Under the pieces are notes generated by a model that searched no databases, was not told where the DNA came from, and worked only from the letters and a program-made list of their open reading frames with translations. Positions 8,364 to 16,757 of a DNA stretch of 64,000 nucleotides are shown piece by piece. A program made the translations under genes and the position numbers. The stretch comes from an uncultured Porphyromonadaceae bacterium (GTDB lineage: Bacteria; Bacteroidota; Bacteroidia; Bacteroidales; Muribaculaceae): the NCBI GenBank assembly GCA_905202215.1, contig CAJKRG010000004.1, positions 47,866 to 111,865 on the forward strand, given 5' to 3'. Positions within the stretch are counted from its first letter, which is position 1. Each line of letters begins with the position of its first letter.

Positions 8364-10648
8364 AGTATCTGAATTATATCTGCGGCATTATTGCGGCTGG
8401 TCTGCTTGCCGCATGCTCTACGACTGCGCGTATTCCGGCCGATGAGGTGCTGTACACCGGTGTCAAAAAGGTCGAGATGGTCGAAGATTCGATGAAGATT
8501 CCGCCCGCTCTTACATCGGCTGTAAAAGATGCGGTGGATGTTCCGCCGAATAACTATTGGAAACTTCTCGGATGGCATTATCCTTTTCCTCTTGGACTGT
8601 GGGTGTATAATAACTGGCCTAATCCTGAGAAAGGGTTGAGGCATTGGCTGTATGAAAAGCTTGTAGCTGAACCGGTACTTGTATCCGACGTGCGTCCTGA
8701 GGTGCGTACTCGTATGATAGAGCAGATTTTGGATAATAACGGATATTTCCGCGGTACTGCAACCTATGAACTTGTGAAAGGACGCAATCCCAAGAAAGCC
8801 AAGATATTGTATACCGTTACTCCGGGTCCTGCATTTCCGGTAGATACTGTCATGCTCCTTCCCGATACTACGAGGCTGAATGCCCTGATCGATTCGCTGG
8901 CCCGGAAGGATGTTTATCTTTCCATGTCGCGTCCTCGTTTTTCAATTGATTCGCTCGGTAATGCCCGTAAGCGTATCACCAATTCGTTGCGTAACCGCGG
9001 TTACTATTTCTTCAGACCCGAGTATATCGAATATCTTGCCGATAGTCTTGAAAACCGCGGAGAGATAGCCTTGAAAATCGATATGGCCAGCAATGCGCCA
9101 AAATTTGCTCTCAAACCTTACAAAACCGGTAAGGTGACCGTCCGGGTATTCCGTAATCAGGGTGGTGGAGTACCCGATACAGTCGAACTTGAACGTTCGA
9201 CCCTCATACAGATGATGCCCTCGAGACTCCGGCGCAAGATATTCGATGAAAATATCATGTTCAGGCCGGGACGCACATTCGCTGTTCGCAATATGGATCG
9301 GACACAGGCCAATCTTGCGCGACTCGGCATTTTCAGCGGCATAGAGATCAATGTCTTCCCTGATACTACCGTACGCGACGAACGTCTGCTCAATGTCGGG
9401 ATAGACTGTACCTTTGATACTCCTCTTGAGACATCGCTCGAAGTAAACGCTTCGTCTAAATCAAACAGTTATATCGGACCGGGTCTTACATTCGGAGTGA
9501 CCAACAAGAACATATTCGGTGGTGGCGAACAGCTTTCGGTGAAGCTCACGGGTTCATATGAATGGCAGACTGGACGAGGTCGTAGAGGTTCTGTTTTCAA
9601 TTCGTATGAGGTAGGTATTACTGGATCTCTCGCATTTCCACGTCTTCTGGCACCGAAATTCATACCTCGTAGCCGGTATCAGCTTAACTGGACACGGATA
9701 CAGCTCAATGCTGACCTGCTCAACAGGCCCCATTATTTTAAAATGGCCCAGTTTAATGCCTCCATAAATTATGACTGGCGTGTTCGCCGGCATGTGCAGA
9801 ACACTTTGACGCTCTTCAAGCTTACCTATACCAATCTGATGCATACCACGCATGAGTTTGATTCCATAATGGCGGCCAATCCGTCGGTGGCACAGAGTTT
9901 CAAGAGCCAGTTCATACCGCAGATGAGCTATACATATGTCTACGACCGTCAGATAAATCCCGATAACACCATAAACTGGCAGTTTACGGTGCAGGAGGCC
10001 GGAAATATATTCTGGGCTATCTATAGGGCCTGTGGCAAGAAAGGGGAGAAAGAACTCTTCGGTACGCCATTCTCGCAGTTTGTCAAAGGACAGACGCAAC
10101 TCGTGTGGGGCCGGCGCATTCTGTATGGCGACCACTGGATCGTGAGCCGTGTCGCTGTAGGTGCCGCTCATGCATATGGAAATTCAAGTCAGGTTCCGTA
10201 TGCGGAACAGTTCTATGTAGGAGGTGCTAATTCCATTCGTGCGTTTACGGTGCGCAGCATTGGTCCCGGAAGTTATAAGGCGCCCCCCGGCCAGCCCGAA
10301 GATTACTTTGACCGTACGGGTACATTCAAGTTCGAGGCCAATGTGGAATACCGTTTCCCGCTTATGGGGCCGCTTCACGGCGCTCTCTTTGTCGATGCCG
10401 GCAATGTATGGCTCCTTAAGGAGGACCCAATGCGTCCTGGCGGCACTCTCAAGGCAAAGACTTTCCTGCGCGATATTGCTCTCGGCACGGGATTCGGCCT
10501 GCGTTTCGATATCTCGATGCTTGTGATCCGTGCCGATCTCGGCATAGGTATTCATGCGCCGTATAATACAGGGCACGGCGGATATTACAACATGACCAGT
10601 TTCGGCAAATCGCTCGCCTTCCACCTTGCCATCGGCTATCCCTTCTGA
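8360..10648 (+). CDS. tamL: translocation and assembly module lipoprotein TamL (Omp85/BamA family)
   Basis: A 762-residue outer-membrane protein of the BamA/TamA superfamily. Bacteroidota versions are lipoproteins, and this one has a clear lipobox (LLAAC, Cys19). POTRA-like domains follow (about residues 40-330), then a C-terminal 16-strand-barrel domain with the characteristic region around EQFYVGGANSIRAFTVRSIG, and a final aromatic residue (GYPF). It is expected to work with TamB, whose gene overlaps its start by 4 bases (ATGA), in inserting or exporting outer-membrane components. The paired organisation and lipobox make the TamL call more specific than a generic BamA call. Confidence 0.88.
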   Translation: MKYLNYICGIIAAGLLAACSTTARIPADEVLYTGVKKVEMVEDSMKIPPALTSAVKDAVDVPPNNYWKLLGWHYPFPLGLWVYNNWPNPEKGLRHWLYEKLVAEPVLVSDVRPEVRTRMIEQILDNNGYFRGTATYELVKGRNPKKAKILYTVTPGPAFPVDTVMLLPDTTRLNALIDSLARKDVYLSMSRPRFSIDSLGNARKRITNSLRNRGYYFFRPEYIEYLADSLENRGEIALKIDMASNAPKFALKPYKTGKVTVRVFRNQGGGVPDTVELERSTLIQMMPSRLRRKIFDENIMFRPGRTFAVRNMDRTQANLARLGIFSGIEINVFPDTTVRDERLLNVGIDCTFDTPLETSLEVNASSKSNSYIGPGLTFGVTNKNIFGGGEQLSVKLTGSYEWQTGRGRRGSVFNSYEVGITGSLAFPRLLAPKFIPRSRYQLNWTRIQLNADLLNRPHYFKMAQFNASINYDWRVRRHVQNTLTLFKLTYTNLMHTTHEFDSIMAANPSVAQSFKSQFIPQMSYTYVYDRQINPDNTINWQFTVQEAGNIFWAIYRACGKKGEKELFGTPFSQFVKGQTQLVWGRRILYGDHWIVSRVAVGAAHAYGNSSQVPYAEQFYVGGANSIRAFTVRSIGPGSYKAPPGQPEDYFDRTGTFKFEANVEYRFPLMGPLHGALFVDAGNVWLLKEDPMRPGGTLKAKTFLRDIALGTGFGLRFDISMLVIRADLGIGIHAPYNTGHGGYYNMTSFGKSLAFHLAIGYPF

Positions 10649-10656
10649 AATTTTCG

Positions 10657-10664
10657 TATCTTTG
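10657..10664 (+). promoter_or_regulatory. -7 element upstream of the Nudix gene
   Basis: TATCTTTG matches TAnnTTTG; no good -33 TTTG was found at the right spacing. Leader of about 26 bases. Confidence 0.45.
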
Positions 10665-10693
10665 CAGGGTATTATCAATCCTATCATAAGATT

Positions 10694-11245
10694 ATGGAAA
10701 AGTGGAAGACGCTTTCGAGCGAATATCTGTTCCGCCGTCCATGGCTGACGGCCCGTCGCGATGTCGTAGAGCTTCCCAACGGACAGATACACAATGAGTA
10801 TTATGTGCTCGAATATCCTACATGGGTCAATATAATAGCCATTACGGAAGAAGGAAAGTATGTGATGGTACGTCAGTACCGCCATGGACTCGGCGATATC
10901 TTCACGGAATTGTGTGCGGGCGTCGTTGAAGATGGTGAGAATCCTCTCGACGGTGCCAGGCGCGAACTTGAGGAGGAAACAGGTTATACCGGCGGCCGGT
11001 GGTCGCTACAGTGCGTGCTGTGTCCGAATCCTTCTTCAAACAATAATTTCAATTACTGCTTTCTGGCCGAAGGCGTCAGGAAGACATCGGGGCAGCATCT
11101 CGACCGTACGGAGGATATCGAGGTGATATTGCTTGATCGTGAAGAAGTCTGGCAACTTCTTGTCGGAGACGAAATCAAACAGGCTCTGATGGCTGCACCT
11201 TTGTGGCGTCATTTTGCATTGGCCGGAAAGATCGATGAAGCGTAA
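10694..11245 (+). CDS. Nudix hydrolase, ADP-ribose pyrophosphatase-like
   Basis: A 183-residue Nudix protein. The full Nudix box G-x5-E-x7-REUxEExGU is present (GVVEDGENPLDGARRELEEE followed by TGY). The N-terminal part resembles ADP-sugar pyrophosphatases, with a beta strand and the conserved VMVRQYRHG before the box. It probably hydrolyses an NDP-linked compound such as ADP-ribose; the actual substrate cannot be read from sequence. The next gene starts inside its 3' end, suggesting translational coupling, but no functional link to that membrane protein is evident. Confidence 0.85.
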   Translation: MEKWKTLSSEYLFRRPWLTARRDVVELPNGQIHNEYYVLEYPTWVNIIAITEEGKYVMVRQYRHGLGDIFTELCAGVVEDGENPLDGARRELEEETGYTGGRWSLQCVLCPNPSSNNNFNYCFLAEGVRKTSGQHLDRTEDIEVILLDREEVWQLLVGDEIKQALMAAPLWRHFALAGKIDEA

Positions 11246-13172
11246 GTGGTTTGAGGCGGATGTTCTCGGGGCCACATTGTGGCAGCTCGCTGTGGCATTT
11301 TTGTTGCTGTGGCTGAGCCGTTTTGCCTTTGCCGCTTATAATGCCGATATTTGTCAGATTGGTTCTTTCGGCGAGATATTGCGGCTTGCTCTTGCCGGAG
11401 TGCGGTTCGATCTGAGTGCGCTTGTCTACTTCAATGCACTCTTTATCGTTATGCGTATCGTGCCTTTCGGTTTTGTCTACAACCGGATATATGAACGCGT
11501 AACGATGTGGATATACGGCGTGTGCAATTCGCTCCTTCTTGCAATTAACCTTGGCGATATTCCTTATTTCCGGTTCACGGGAGCGCGACTTCGATGGAGC
11601 AATATTCTTAATATTACAACCGATTCGGATATCTGGCGTATCATACTTCAGTATGCCGGTTCCTACTGGTGGGCGTTCGGCTCGGTAGTCCTTGTGGTTG
11701 CTCTGATGATATGGCTCGCAACCCGTGTGCGTCTTCGCAGTCCTTCGGGGATTTTCGGTCGGATATGGATGAGAATAGTTATGGCTGTTATTTTTGCCGG
11801 AGCGGCATTTTTTGCCATGCGCGGCCGTGTCGGCGCAGGTGTGCCTCTGGCTATTCCCGATGCGGCGTTCGCGGTGGAAAAGTCTCCTCAGATAAACGTA
11901 GTTCTTAACTCACCATTCTGTATACTCCGCTCTCTGAACCGTATGAAAAGCAATGTAGAGGAAGAACTGGCGTTTTTTGATGAGACAGAGCTTGGTGAAA
12001 TCAGAAACTCGGTTCATGACGGCGCAGATTCACTCAGGAAACGTAATATCGTTACTATCGTTATCGAAAGCGGTGGCTCGGTTTGGCTCGATAGTATTGG
12101 CCCGAGAATAGGAGGCGAGAAACACGGTCTTATGCCGTTTCTTGATTCTATTGCCGGGCGCTCGGCTGTTTTTGTCCATACCATAGCTTGCAGCCGGTCG
12201 TCATGCGGCGGTTTTACCGCCGTCTCCTGCGGATTTCCGGCATTTGATCCGTTTTATTTCATGCTTTCGCCATACAATAAGAATACGCTCGACTCTCCGG
12301 CGCATCTTTTGAGCAAAAAGGGGTGGGATACTACCTTTTATTATGGCTGCAAGCACGGGTCTTTCAATATCGATCAGACCGCTTTTGCGTCGGGTTACAG
12401 TCGTATCGTAGATCGCGAAACCTATGGAAACGATAATGACTACGACGGTATGTGGGGGATATTCGACTATCCTATGGCCGAATATATCGCTTCTGATCTC
12501 GGAACGCGTCCGGAACCTTTTCTGGCCAACTGGTTTACGGTATCGGCACACGGGCCGTTCTCCATTCCCGACGGGTGGGATACGAGCGGTTACAAACATG
12601 CCGACGCTTCGCCCGAACGGGGTCTGGAATACACCGATCAGGCTTTGAGACACTTCTTTGAGCTGGCTTCGAATCAGCCTTGGTATAGGAATACTACTTT
12701 CATCATTACGGGCGATCATGGTAACCGCGATTTCAAAGATACGGATTACGATACTCCCTATATACAGAGTCATATACCGTTTATAGTGTTTACTCCCGAC
12801 GGTTCTGTCTCGCCTGGATTTTATGAAGACCGGGTCTTCTCCCAGCATGACATAGCCGCTACGACGCTTGCTCTTGCCGGATACGACGAGCCTTATGTGC
12901 AGCTCGGGGTTGATGCATTCGATGCTTCGGCTGAAAGTTTCGGTATTCAGCGAATATCAGGTCGCTATATGGTTGTAGGACCGCGGTATGCCATATTTAC
13001 CTCGCCCGACGTAATGACTGTGGAGGAGGTATATGATATTATAGAGGATCCGGCTATGAAATTGCCGCTGAGTGATTATGACTCTGCCGAGGCCCATTCA
13101 CTTCTGAGACAGGCTCAGGCATTCCTTCAGGATTATACGGGACGCCTCCTTCACGACAGACTCGGACATTAA
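11235..13172 (+). CDS. LTA synthase-like sulfatase-fold membrane protein (phosphoglycerol/phosphoethanolamine-type transferase)
   Basis: A 645-residue inner-membrane protein: five predicted membrane helices in the first ~200 residues, then an extracytoplasmic alkaline-phosphatase/sulfatase domain. Metal-site signatures are visible: IVTIVIESGG (Glu278), FTVSAHGPF and ITGDHGN. The nucleophile region reads CSRSSCGGFTAVSCGFP, where family members usually have a threonine, so a serine (322 or 323) may be the nucleophile. Likely role: transfer of a phospho-alcohol head group to a surface glycan or lipid. The ATG at 11235 (MKRKWFEADV) is preferred over an upstream in-frame ATG at 11214, because it leaves an 11-base overlap with the Nudix gene and starts just before the first helix. 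Confidence 0.8.
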   Translation: MKRKWFEADVLGATLWQLAVAFLLLWLSRFAFAAYNADICQIGSFGEILRLALAGVRFDLSALVYFNALFIVMRIVPFGFVYNRIYERVTMWIYGVCNSLLLAINLGDIPYFRFTGARLRWSNILNITTDSDIWRIILQYAGSYWWAFGSVVLVVALMIWLATRVRLRSPSGIFGRIWMRIVMAVIFAGAAFFAMRGRVGAGVPLAIPDAAFAVEKSPQINVVLNSPFCILRSLNRMKSNVEEELAFFDETELGEIRNSVHDGADSLRKRNIVTIVIESGGSVWLDSIGPRIGGEKHGLMPFLDSIAGRSAVFVHTIACSRSSCGGFTAVSCGFPAFDPFYFMLSPYNKNTLDSPAHLLSKKGWDTTFYYGCKHGSFNIDQTAFASGYSRIVDRETYGNDNDYDGMWGIFDYPMAEYIASDLGTRPEPFLANWFTVSAHGPFSIPDGWDTSGYKHADASPERGLEYTDQALRHFFELASNQPWYRNTTFIITGDHGNRDFKDTDYDTPYIQSHIPFIVFTPDGSVSPGFYEDRVFSQHDIAATTLALAGYDEPYVQLGVDAFDASAESFGIQRISGRYMVVGPRYAIFTSPDVMTVEEVYDIIEDPAMKLPLSDYDSAEAHSLLRQAQAFLQDYTGRLLHDRLGH

Positions 13173-13203
13173 AAAAAGCAGCACTTCGGTGCTGCTTTTT
13201 TTT
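13173..13203. terminator. bidirectional terminator with TTCG loop
   Basis: GCAGCAC (13178-13184), tetraloop TTCG, GTGCTGC (13189-13195), flanked by an A-run on the left and a T-run on the right. It can therefore end transcription of the sulfatase-fold gene on + and of the histone H1-like gene on -. Confidence 0.92.
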
Positions 13204-13220
13204 GTGGATGTCGCTTGTAT

Positions 13221-13397
13221 TTATTTCTTGGCGTGCTCCAGAGAGGTTTTGCGGAATTCTTTCATGAGTTTCTCGAGTTCGAGAGACGCTTTGCGGGCTC
13301 GTGTGCCGGCTGCTTTGTTGCCTTTTTCTACCTGGAGAGCAGCGTCGGCCTTGAAAGCCTCGTAAGCTGCATGGATTTGCTGTACTAACGATTCCAT
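13221..13397 (-). CDS. histone H1-like protein (Hc1 family)
   Basis: A 58-residue lysine/alanine-rich protein, MESLVQQIHAAYEAFKADAA at its start, then GNKAAGTRARKASLELEKL and the ending SLEHAKK. The pattern (short helix, basic AGTRARKAS segment, LEKLMKEFRK helix) matches the small Bacteroidota/Chlamydia Hc1-type histone H1-like proteins, which bind DNA and probably affect nucleoid compaction. It sits 33 bases after queC on the same strand and in front of the bidirectional terminator, so it may be transcribed with queF-queC or alone. Confidence 0.8.
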   Translation of the reverse strand: MESLVQQIHAAYEAFKADAALQVEKGNKAAGTRARKASLELEKLMKEFRKTSLEHAKK

Positions 13398-13430
13398 GGA
13401 CTGATTTTTGAGAGTGAATAAATATGTGAA

Positions 13431-14093
13431 TTAATCTATATAAATAGTCGTGTCTTCAATGCCGGCGTCGGCGAGGGCCTGGCGTCGTTCTATGCAGGTG
13501 CCGCAACGGCCGCAGTGATGTGCGAGGCCCTTGTAGCATGAATATGTAGTGGCATAGTCGATGCCGAGACGTTTGCCGCGTAGGGCGATGTCGGCTTTGG
13601 TCAGATATGTGTATGGAGCTTTGAGGGATATGCCTTCGTAGGTGCCTTCGGCTATGGCTCGTGCCATTGCATCGATAAAGCTTCCGCGACAGTCGGGGTA
13701 TATGGCATGATCACCGGCATGATTGGCTATCATGACGCAGTCGAGTCCGTGGCTTTCGGCAAGTCCTGCGGCAGCCGCGAGCATAATGCCGTTACGGAAC
13801 GGTACGACAGTCGATTTCATGTTGTCGAAGTCGTAATCTCCTTCAGGCACCGCTTCGGCGCCTTCGAGAAGAGAGCTGTGGAAATATTTTCCGATGAAGG
13901 ACAGGTCGATTTCGATAAGTTCTATTCCAAGTTGGCTGCAATGCATACGTGCGCACTCAAGTTCGCGCATATTGTGGTTTGAACCATACGAGAAGTTTAC
14001 GGCGAGATCGATCTGATCGGCATACTCGTGGAGCATTGTCACAGAATCCATGCCGCCGGAAAGTACCATCAGAATATGTTTTTTCGTTTTCAT
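13431..14093 (-). CDS. queC: 7-cyano-7-deazaguanine synthase
   Basis: Makes preQ0 from 7-carboxy-7-deazaguanine, ATP and ammonia in queuosine biosynthesis. The 220-residue protein starts with the PP-loop ATP pyrophosphatase motif SGGMDSVT (residues 13-20) and ends with the zinc-binding cysteines CYKGLAHHCGRCGTC. Size and motifs are complete. It lies 7 bases downstream of queF, so the two consecutive pathway enzymes are co-transcribed from the promoter upstream of queF. A histone H1-like gene follows. Confidence 0.95.
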   Translation of the reverse strand: MKTKKHILMVLSGGMDSVTMLHEYADQIDLAVNFSYGSNHNMRELECARMHCSQLGIELIEIDLSFIGKYFHSSLLEGAEAVPEGDYDFDNMKSTVVPFRNGIMLAAAAGLAESHGLDCVMIANHAGDHAIYPDCRGSFIDAMARAIAEGTYEGISLKAPYTYLTKADIALRGKRLGIDYATTYSCYKGLAHHCGRCGTCIERRQALADAGIEDTTIYID

Positions 14094-14100
14094 ATGTGAT

Positions 14101-14574
14101 TCAGAAATCAGACGGGAAAGATGCTGTCAGACGTGCTTTAACCAGATCCTGGTGGGCTTCGTCGCCCCAGTTGGCAAAAGGTATTATGGAGATTCCGCCG
14201 CGAGGCATGAAAATGCCGCGGACTTCGATGTATTTGGGATTCATGAGTTTCACGAGATCTTTCATGATTATATTTATGCAGTCTTCATGAAAATCGCCGT
14301 GATTCCTGAAACTGAAAAGATAAAGTTTGAGACTTTTGCTCTCCACCATCTCGGCTCCTGGAATATAATTGATGATGACACGGCCGAAATCGGGCTGACC
14401 GGTCTTGGGGCAGAGCGATGTAAATTCCGGACATGTGAATGTAACCAGATATTCGTTCTCGGGATGCTTGTTCGGGAAAGTTTCGAGCATCTCGGGCGCG
14501 TAGTCGGTTGGATATTTGACCCCGGCGGAGCCGAGGAGTGTACAGTGTTCTATTTCTTTTTCAGTTCTTGGCAT
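14101..14574 (-). CDS. queF: NADPH-dependent preQ0 reductase
   Basis: Reduces preQ0 to preQ1, the step after QueC. A 157-residue QueF of the short, unimodular type. The motif EFTSLCPKTGQPDFG contains the catalytic Cys55 and Asp62, with the substrate-binding SLCPKTGQPD signature intact. The start MPRTEKEIEHC at 14574 is chosen because a longer in-frame reading would begin upstream of the near-consensus promoter (14649-14679) and adds a sequence unlike QueF. No preQ1 riboswitch was recognised in the ~65-base leader. Confidence 0.93.
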   Translation of the reverse strand: MPRTEKEIEHCTLLGSAGVKYPTDYAPEMLETFPNKHPENEYLVTFTCPEFTSLCPKTGQPDFGRVIINYIPGAEMVESKSLKLYLFSFRNHGDFHEDCINIIMKDLVKLMNPKYIEVRGIFMPRGGISIIPFANWGDEAHQDLVKARLTASFPSDF

Positions 14575-14648
14575 ATTCCGATTGATACGATTGGATATAT
14601 TGCGAGTTGTGTCGGCATGAAAGAAGCCTTGAAAAGGATAAAGTTTTG

Positions 14649-14679
14649 CAAACATACGAAAAAAAACATTCATGCCAAA
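14649..14679 (-). promoter_or_regulatory. promoter of queF-queC
   Basis: On the minus strand TTTG (14679-14676), 19-base spacer, TATGTTTG (14656-14649): a full match to the Bacteroidota consensus. The region between queF and mutL otherwise holds only this and the mutL -7 element. Confidence 0.85.
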
Positions 14680-14856
14680 AATTTGCCTCTAAAAATCGCG
14701 GCTCTCCATAAATTTTTAGGATTTTTGCCTGTTAAACTGATATGATGAAACGAATTTTGTATTGCATGCGCTTTTAGTTGTGCGGAACGGTGTGGAAAGT
14801 TTTCAACATTGAGAGATTTTTTTTGAGTTAAAAGCTGTCGTTCGCGAATTTAGGCG

Positions 14857-14864
14857 TATTTTTG
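14857..14864 (+). promoter_or_regulatory. -7 element immediately upstream of mutL
   Basis: TATTTTTG ends 6 bases before the ATG at 14871. If transcription starts about 4 bases after the element, the mRNA leader is only a few bases. The -33 element is poor. Confidence 0.5.
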
Positions 14865-14870
14865 CAGTCT

Positions 14871-16757
14871 ATGAACAGCGATATCATACGTTTGCTTCCG
14901 GACTCGGTGGCCAATCAGATTGCCGCCGGCGAAGTAATTCAACGACCGGCTTCGGTTATCAAAGAACTTGTTGAGAATGCAGTGGATGCAGGCGCTACCG
15001 CTATCACTATCGTGATAAAGGACGCCGGCAGGACGCTAATACAGGTTATTGATAACGGTTCCGGCATGTCGCCGACGGATGCCCGCATGGCGTTCGAACG
15101 CCATGCCACGAGCAAGATATCGTCGGCTGAGGATCTGTATAGTCTTCATACAATGGGTTTCCGAGGCGAAGCTTTGCCGTCGATCGCGGCGGTGTCGCAG
15201 ATCGATCTGCGCACTATGCGCGAAGGCGATACTGTCGGAACCCGTCTGCTTATATCCGAATCCCGTTTCGAGGGACAGGAGCCTGTGACTTGTGTCCCCG
15301 GTACTAATATAAGCGTCAAGAACATATTCTTTCATATGCCCGCACGCCGGAAGTTCCTGAAGAAAGACAGTGTTGAACTCGGGCACATCATGCGTGAATT
15401 CGAGCGTCTGGCGCTTGTAAATACCGGTATTGATTTCACTCTGATACATAATGATGTCACGCTGCATCAGTTCATGCGCGGTACTTTCAAGCAACGGATC
15501 GGGGCATTGTTCGGCAAAAATTCCGAAGGACAGGTCGCCGAGATAGGTACGGAGACATCGCTTGTAAAGATTTCGGGTTTCATCGGCATGCCGCGGTTCG
15601 CCAAAAAACGGGGTTTCAACCAGTTCTTTTTTGTTAATGGCCGAAATATGAGACATCCGGCATTTCACCGGGCGCTGATGAGCTGTTATGAACCCCTTGT
15701 GCTTCCGCAGGCGCAACCGTCGTATTTCATAAACTTTGAGGTTGATCCATCGACGATCGATGTGAATATACATCCGCAGAAACATGAGATCAAATTCGAG
15801 CACGAACAGGCGATAATGCAGATTCTGCTTGCTGCCGTACGAGAGACACTCGGAAAGACACAGGCCGCAGGTGCGCTCGATTTCGAGTCGGATGTGGTTC
15901 CTGATATTCCTATATTCGATCCGTCGGCCGACTCGGTGATGCCCGATGATGCTGCTGACGAGAGTTTTAATCCTTTCAGAGCGGCCTCTGACAATCCCGC
16001 CCCCATGTCAGGTCGACAACAATGGTCTGACAGACATGCTCCTCCGACTGACTGGGACGCACTCTATACCAGCTTTACAAGGAAGCGTGACGATGCGTTT
16101 GCTTCATCTCCTGTAGCGGAGACATCTTCAGACAGCTTTGTATCGGCAGAAAGCTCTCTTTTCAGAGAGGAGCCGGAAAAGATGACTACTGAAAAACCTA
16201 CGGCATGTTTCCAGCTTCATGACGGATATATAGTCACGCCGTCTCGCTCGGGAATCATGGTCATTTCCCAGCATCGCGCACATGTGCGCATTCTTTACGA
16301 TAATTTTATGCGTCAGATCGAACAGGGTTCGGTTCCCTCGCAGCAGCTTATTTTCGGCGAGGATTTTGAGCTTTCTCCATCGGCATCGGCTGTCCTTGGA
16401 GAAGCAGCCGAGACCCTTGCCTCTGTAGGATTTATCGTGGCGCATAGTGGTGGTAACCGCTGGAGTCTTACATCGGTACCGGCATCATTGAGTGGAGGTA
16501 AGGCTGTGGAGGCTCTATTGAGCATACTTGAAGATGTGTCTGCCGATGTCCTTATAGATCCCGTGGCTTTCAGAAGTCCGGTCGCACTGGCGATGGCACG
16601 CAGTGCGGCAATCTCGGGGACCCAGAGTCTTACTCCGGCAGAGATGGAAAGTATCATAGCCGATCTTTTCAGATGTTCCGAATCGTCGTTTACACCCGAT
16701 GGTCTTGTAGTGATGACATTGATCGACAGTGCAGATATAGCAGCGCGACTGCAATGA
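14871..16757 (+). CDS. mutL: DNA mismatch repair protein MutL
   Basis: A 628-residue MutL, the ATPase linking MutS mismatch recognition to strand removal. N-terminal GHKL motifs: ELVENAVDAGA, DNGSGM, FERHATSKI and GFRGEALPSIAAV. A low-complexity linker (about 330-440) precedes the C-terminal dimerisation domain. The position of the usual endonuclease motif DQHAxxE reads SQHRAHVR, and the C-terminal cysteine/CPHGRP-like site reads FRCSESSFTPDG, so the metal-dependent nickase activity of most non-gammaproteobacterial MutL proteins appears lost. Start MNSDIIRLL at 14871; an upstream TTG lies inside the -7 box. It overlaps the next gene by 4 bases. Confidence 0.93.
   Translation: MNSDIIRLLPDSVANQIAAGEVIQRPASVIKELVENAVDAGATAITIVIKDAGRTLIQVIDNGSGMSPTDARMAFERHATSKISSAEDLYSLHTMGFRGEALPSIAAVSQIDLRTMREGDTVGTRLLISESRFEGQEPVTCVPGTNISVKNIFFHMPARRKFLKKDSVELGHIMREFERLALVNTGIDFTLIHNDVTLHQFMRGTFKQRIGALFGKNSEGQVAEIGTETSLVKISGFIGMPRFAKKRGFNQFFFVNGRNMRHPAFHRALMSCYEPLVLPQAQPSYFINFEVDPSTIDVNIHPQKHEIKFEHEQAIMQILLAAVRETLGKTQAAGALDFESDVVPDIPIFDPSADSVMPDDAADESFNPFRAASDNPAPMSGRQQWSDRHAPPTDWDALYTSFTRKRDDAFASSPVAETSSDSFVSAESSLFREEPEKMTTEKPTACFQLHDGYIVTPSRSGIMVISQHRAHVRILYDNFMRQIEQGSVPSQQLIFGEDFELSPSASAVLGEAAETLASVGFIVAHSGGNRWSLTSVPASLSGGKAVEALLSILEDVSADVLIDPVAFRSPVALAMARSAAISGTQSLTPAEMESIIADLFRCSESSFTPDGLVVMTLIDSADIAARLQ

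Noticed and set aside
14575..14648. preQ1 riboswitch in the queF leader.
   Set aside because: No pattern resembling the short preQ1-I pseudoknot sequence was found in the 65-base leader.
14101..14673. Longer queF reading starting at 14673.
   Set aside because: That start lies upstream of the -7 element of a full-consensus promoter and adds non-QueF sequence.
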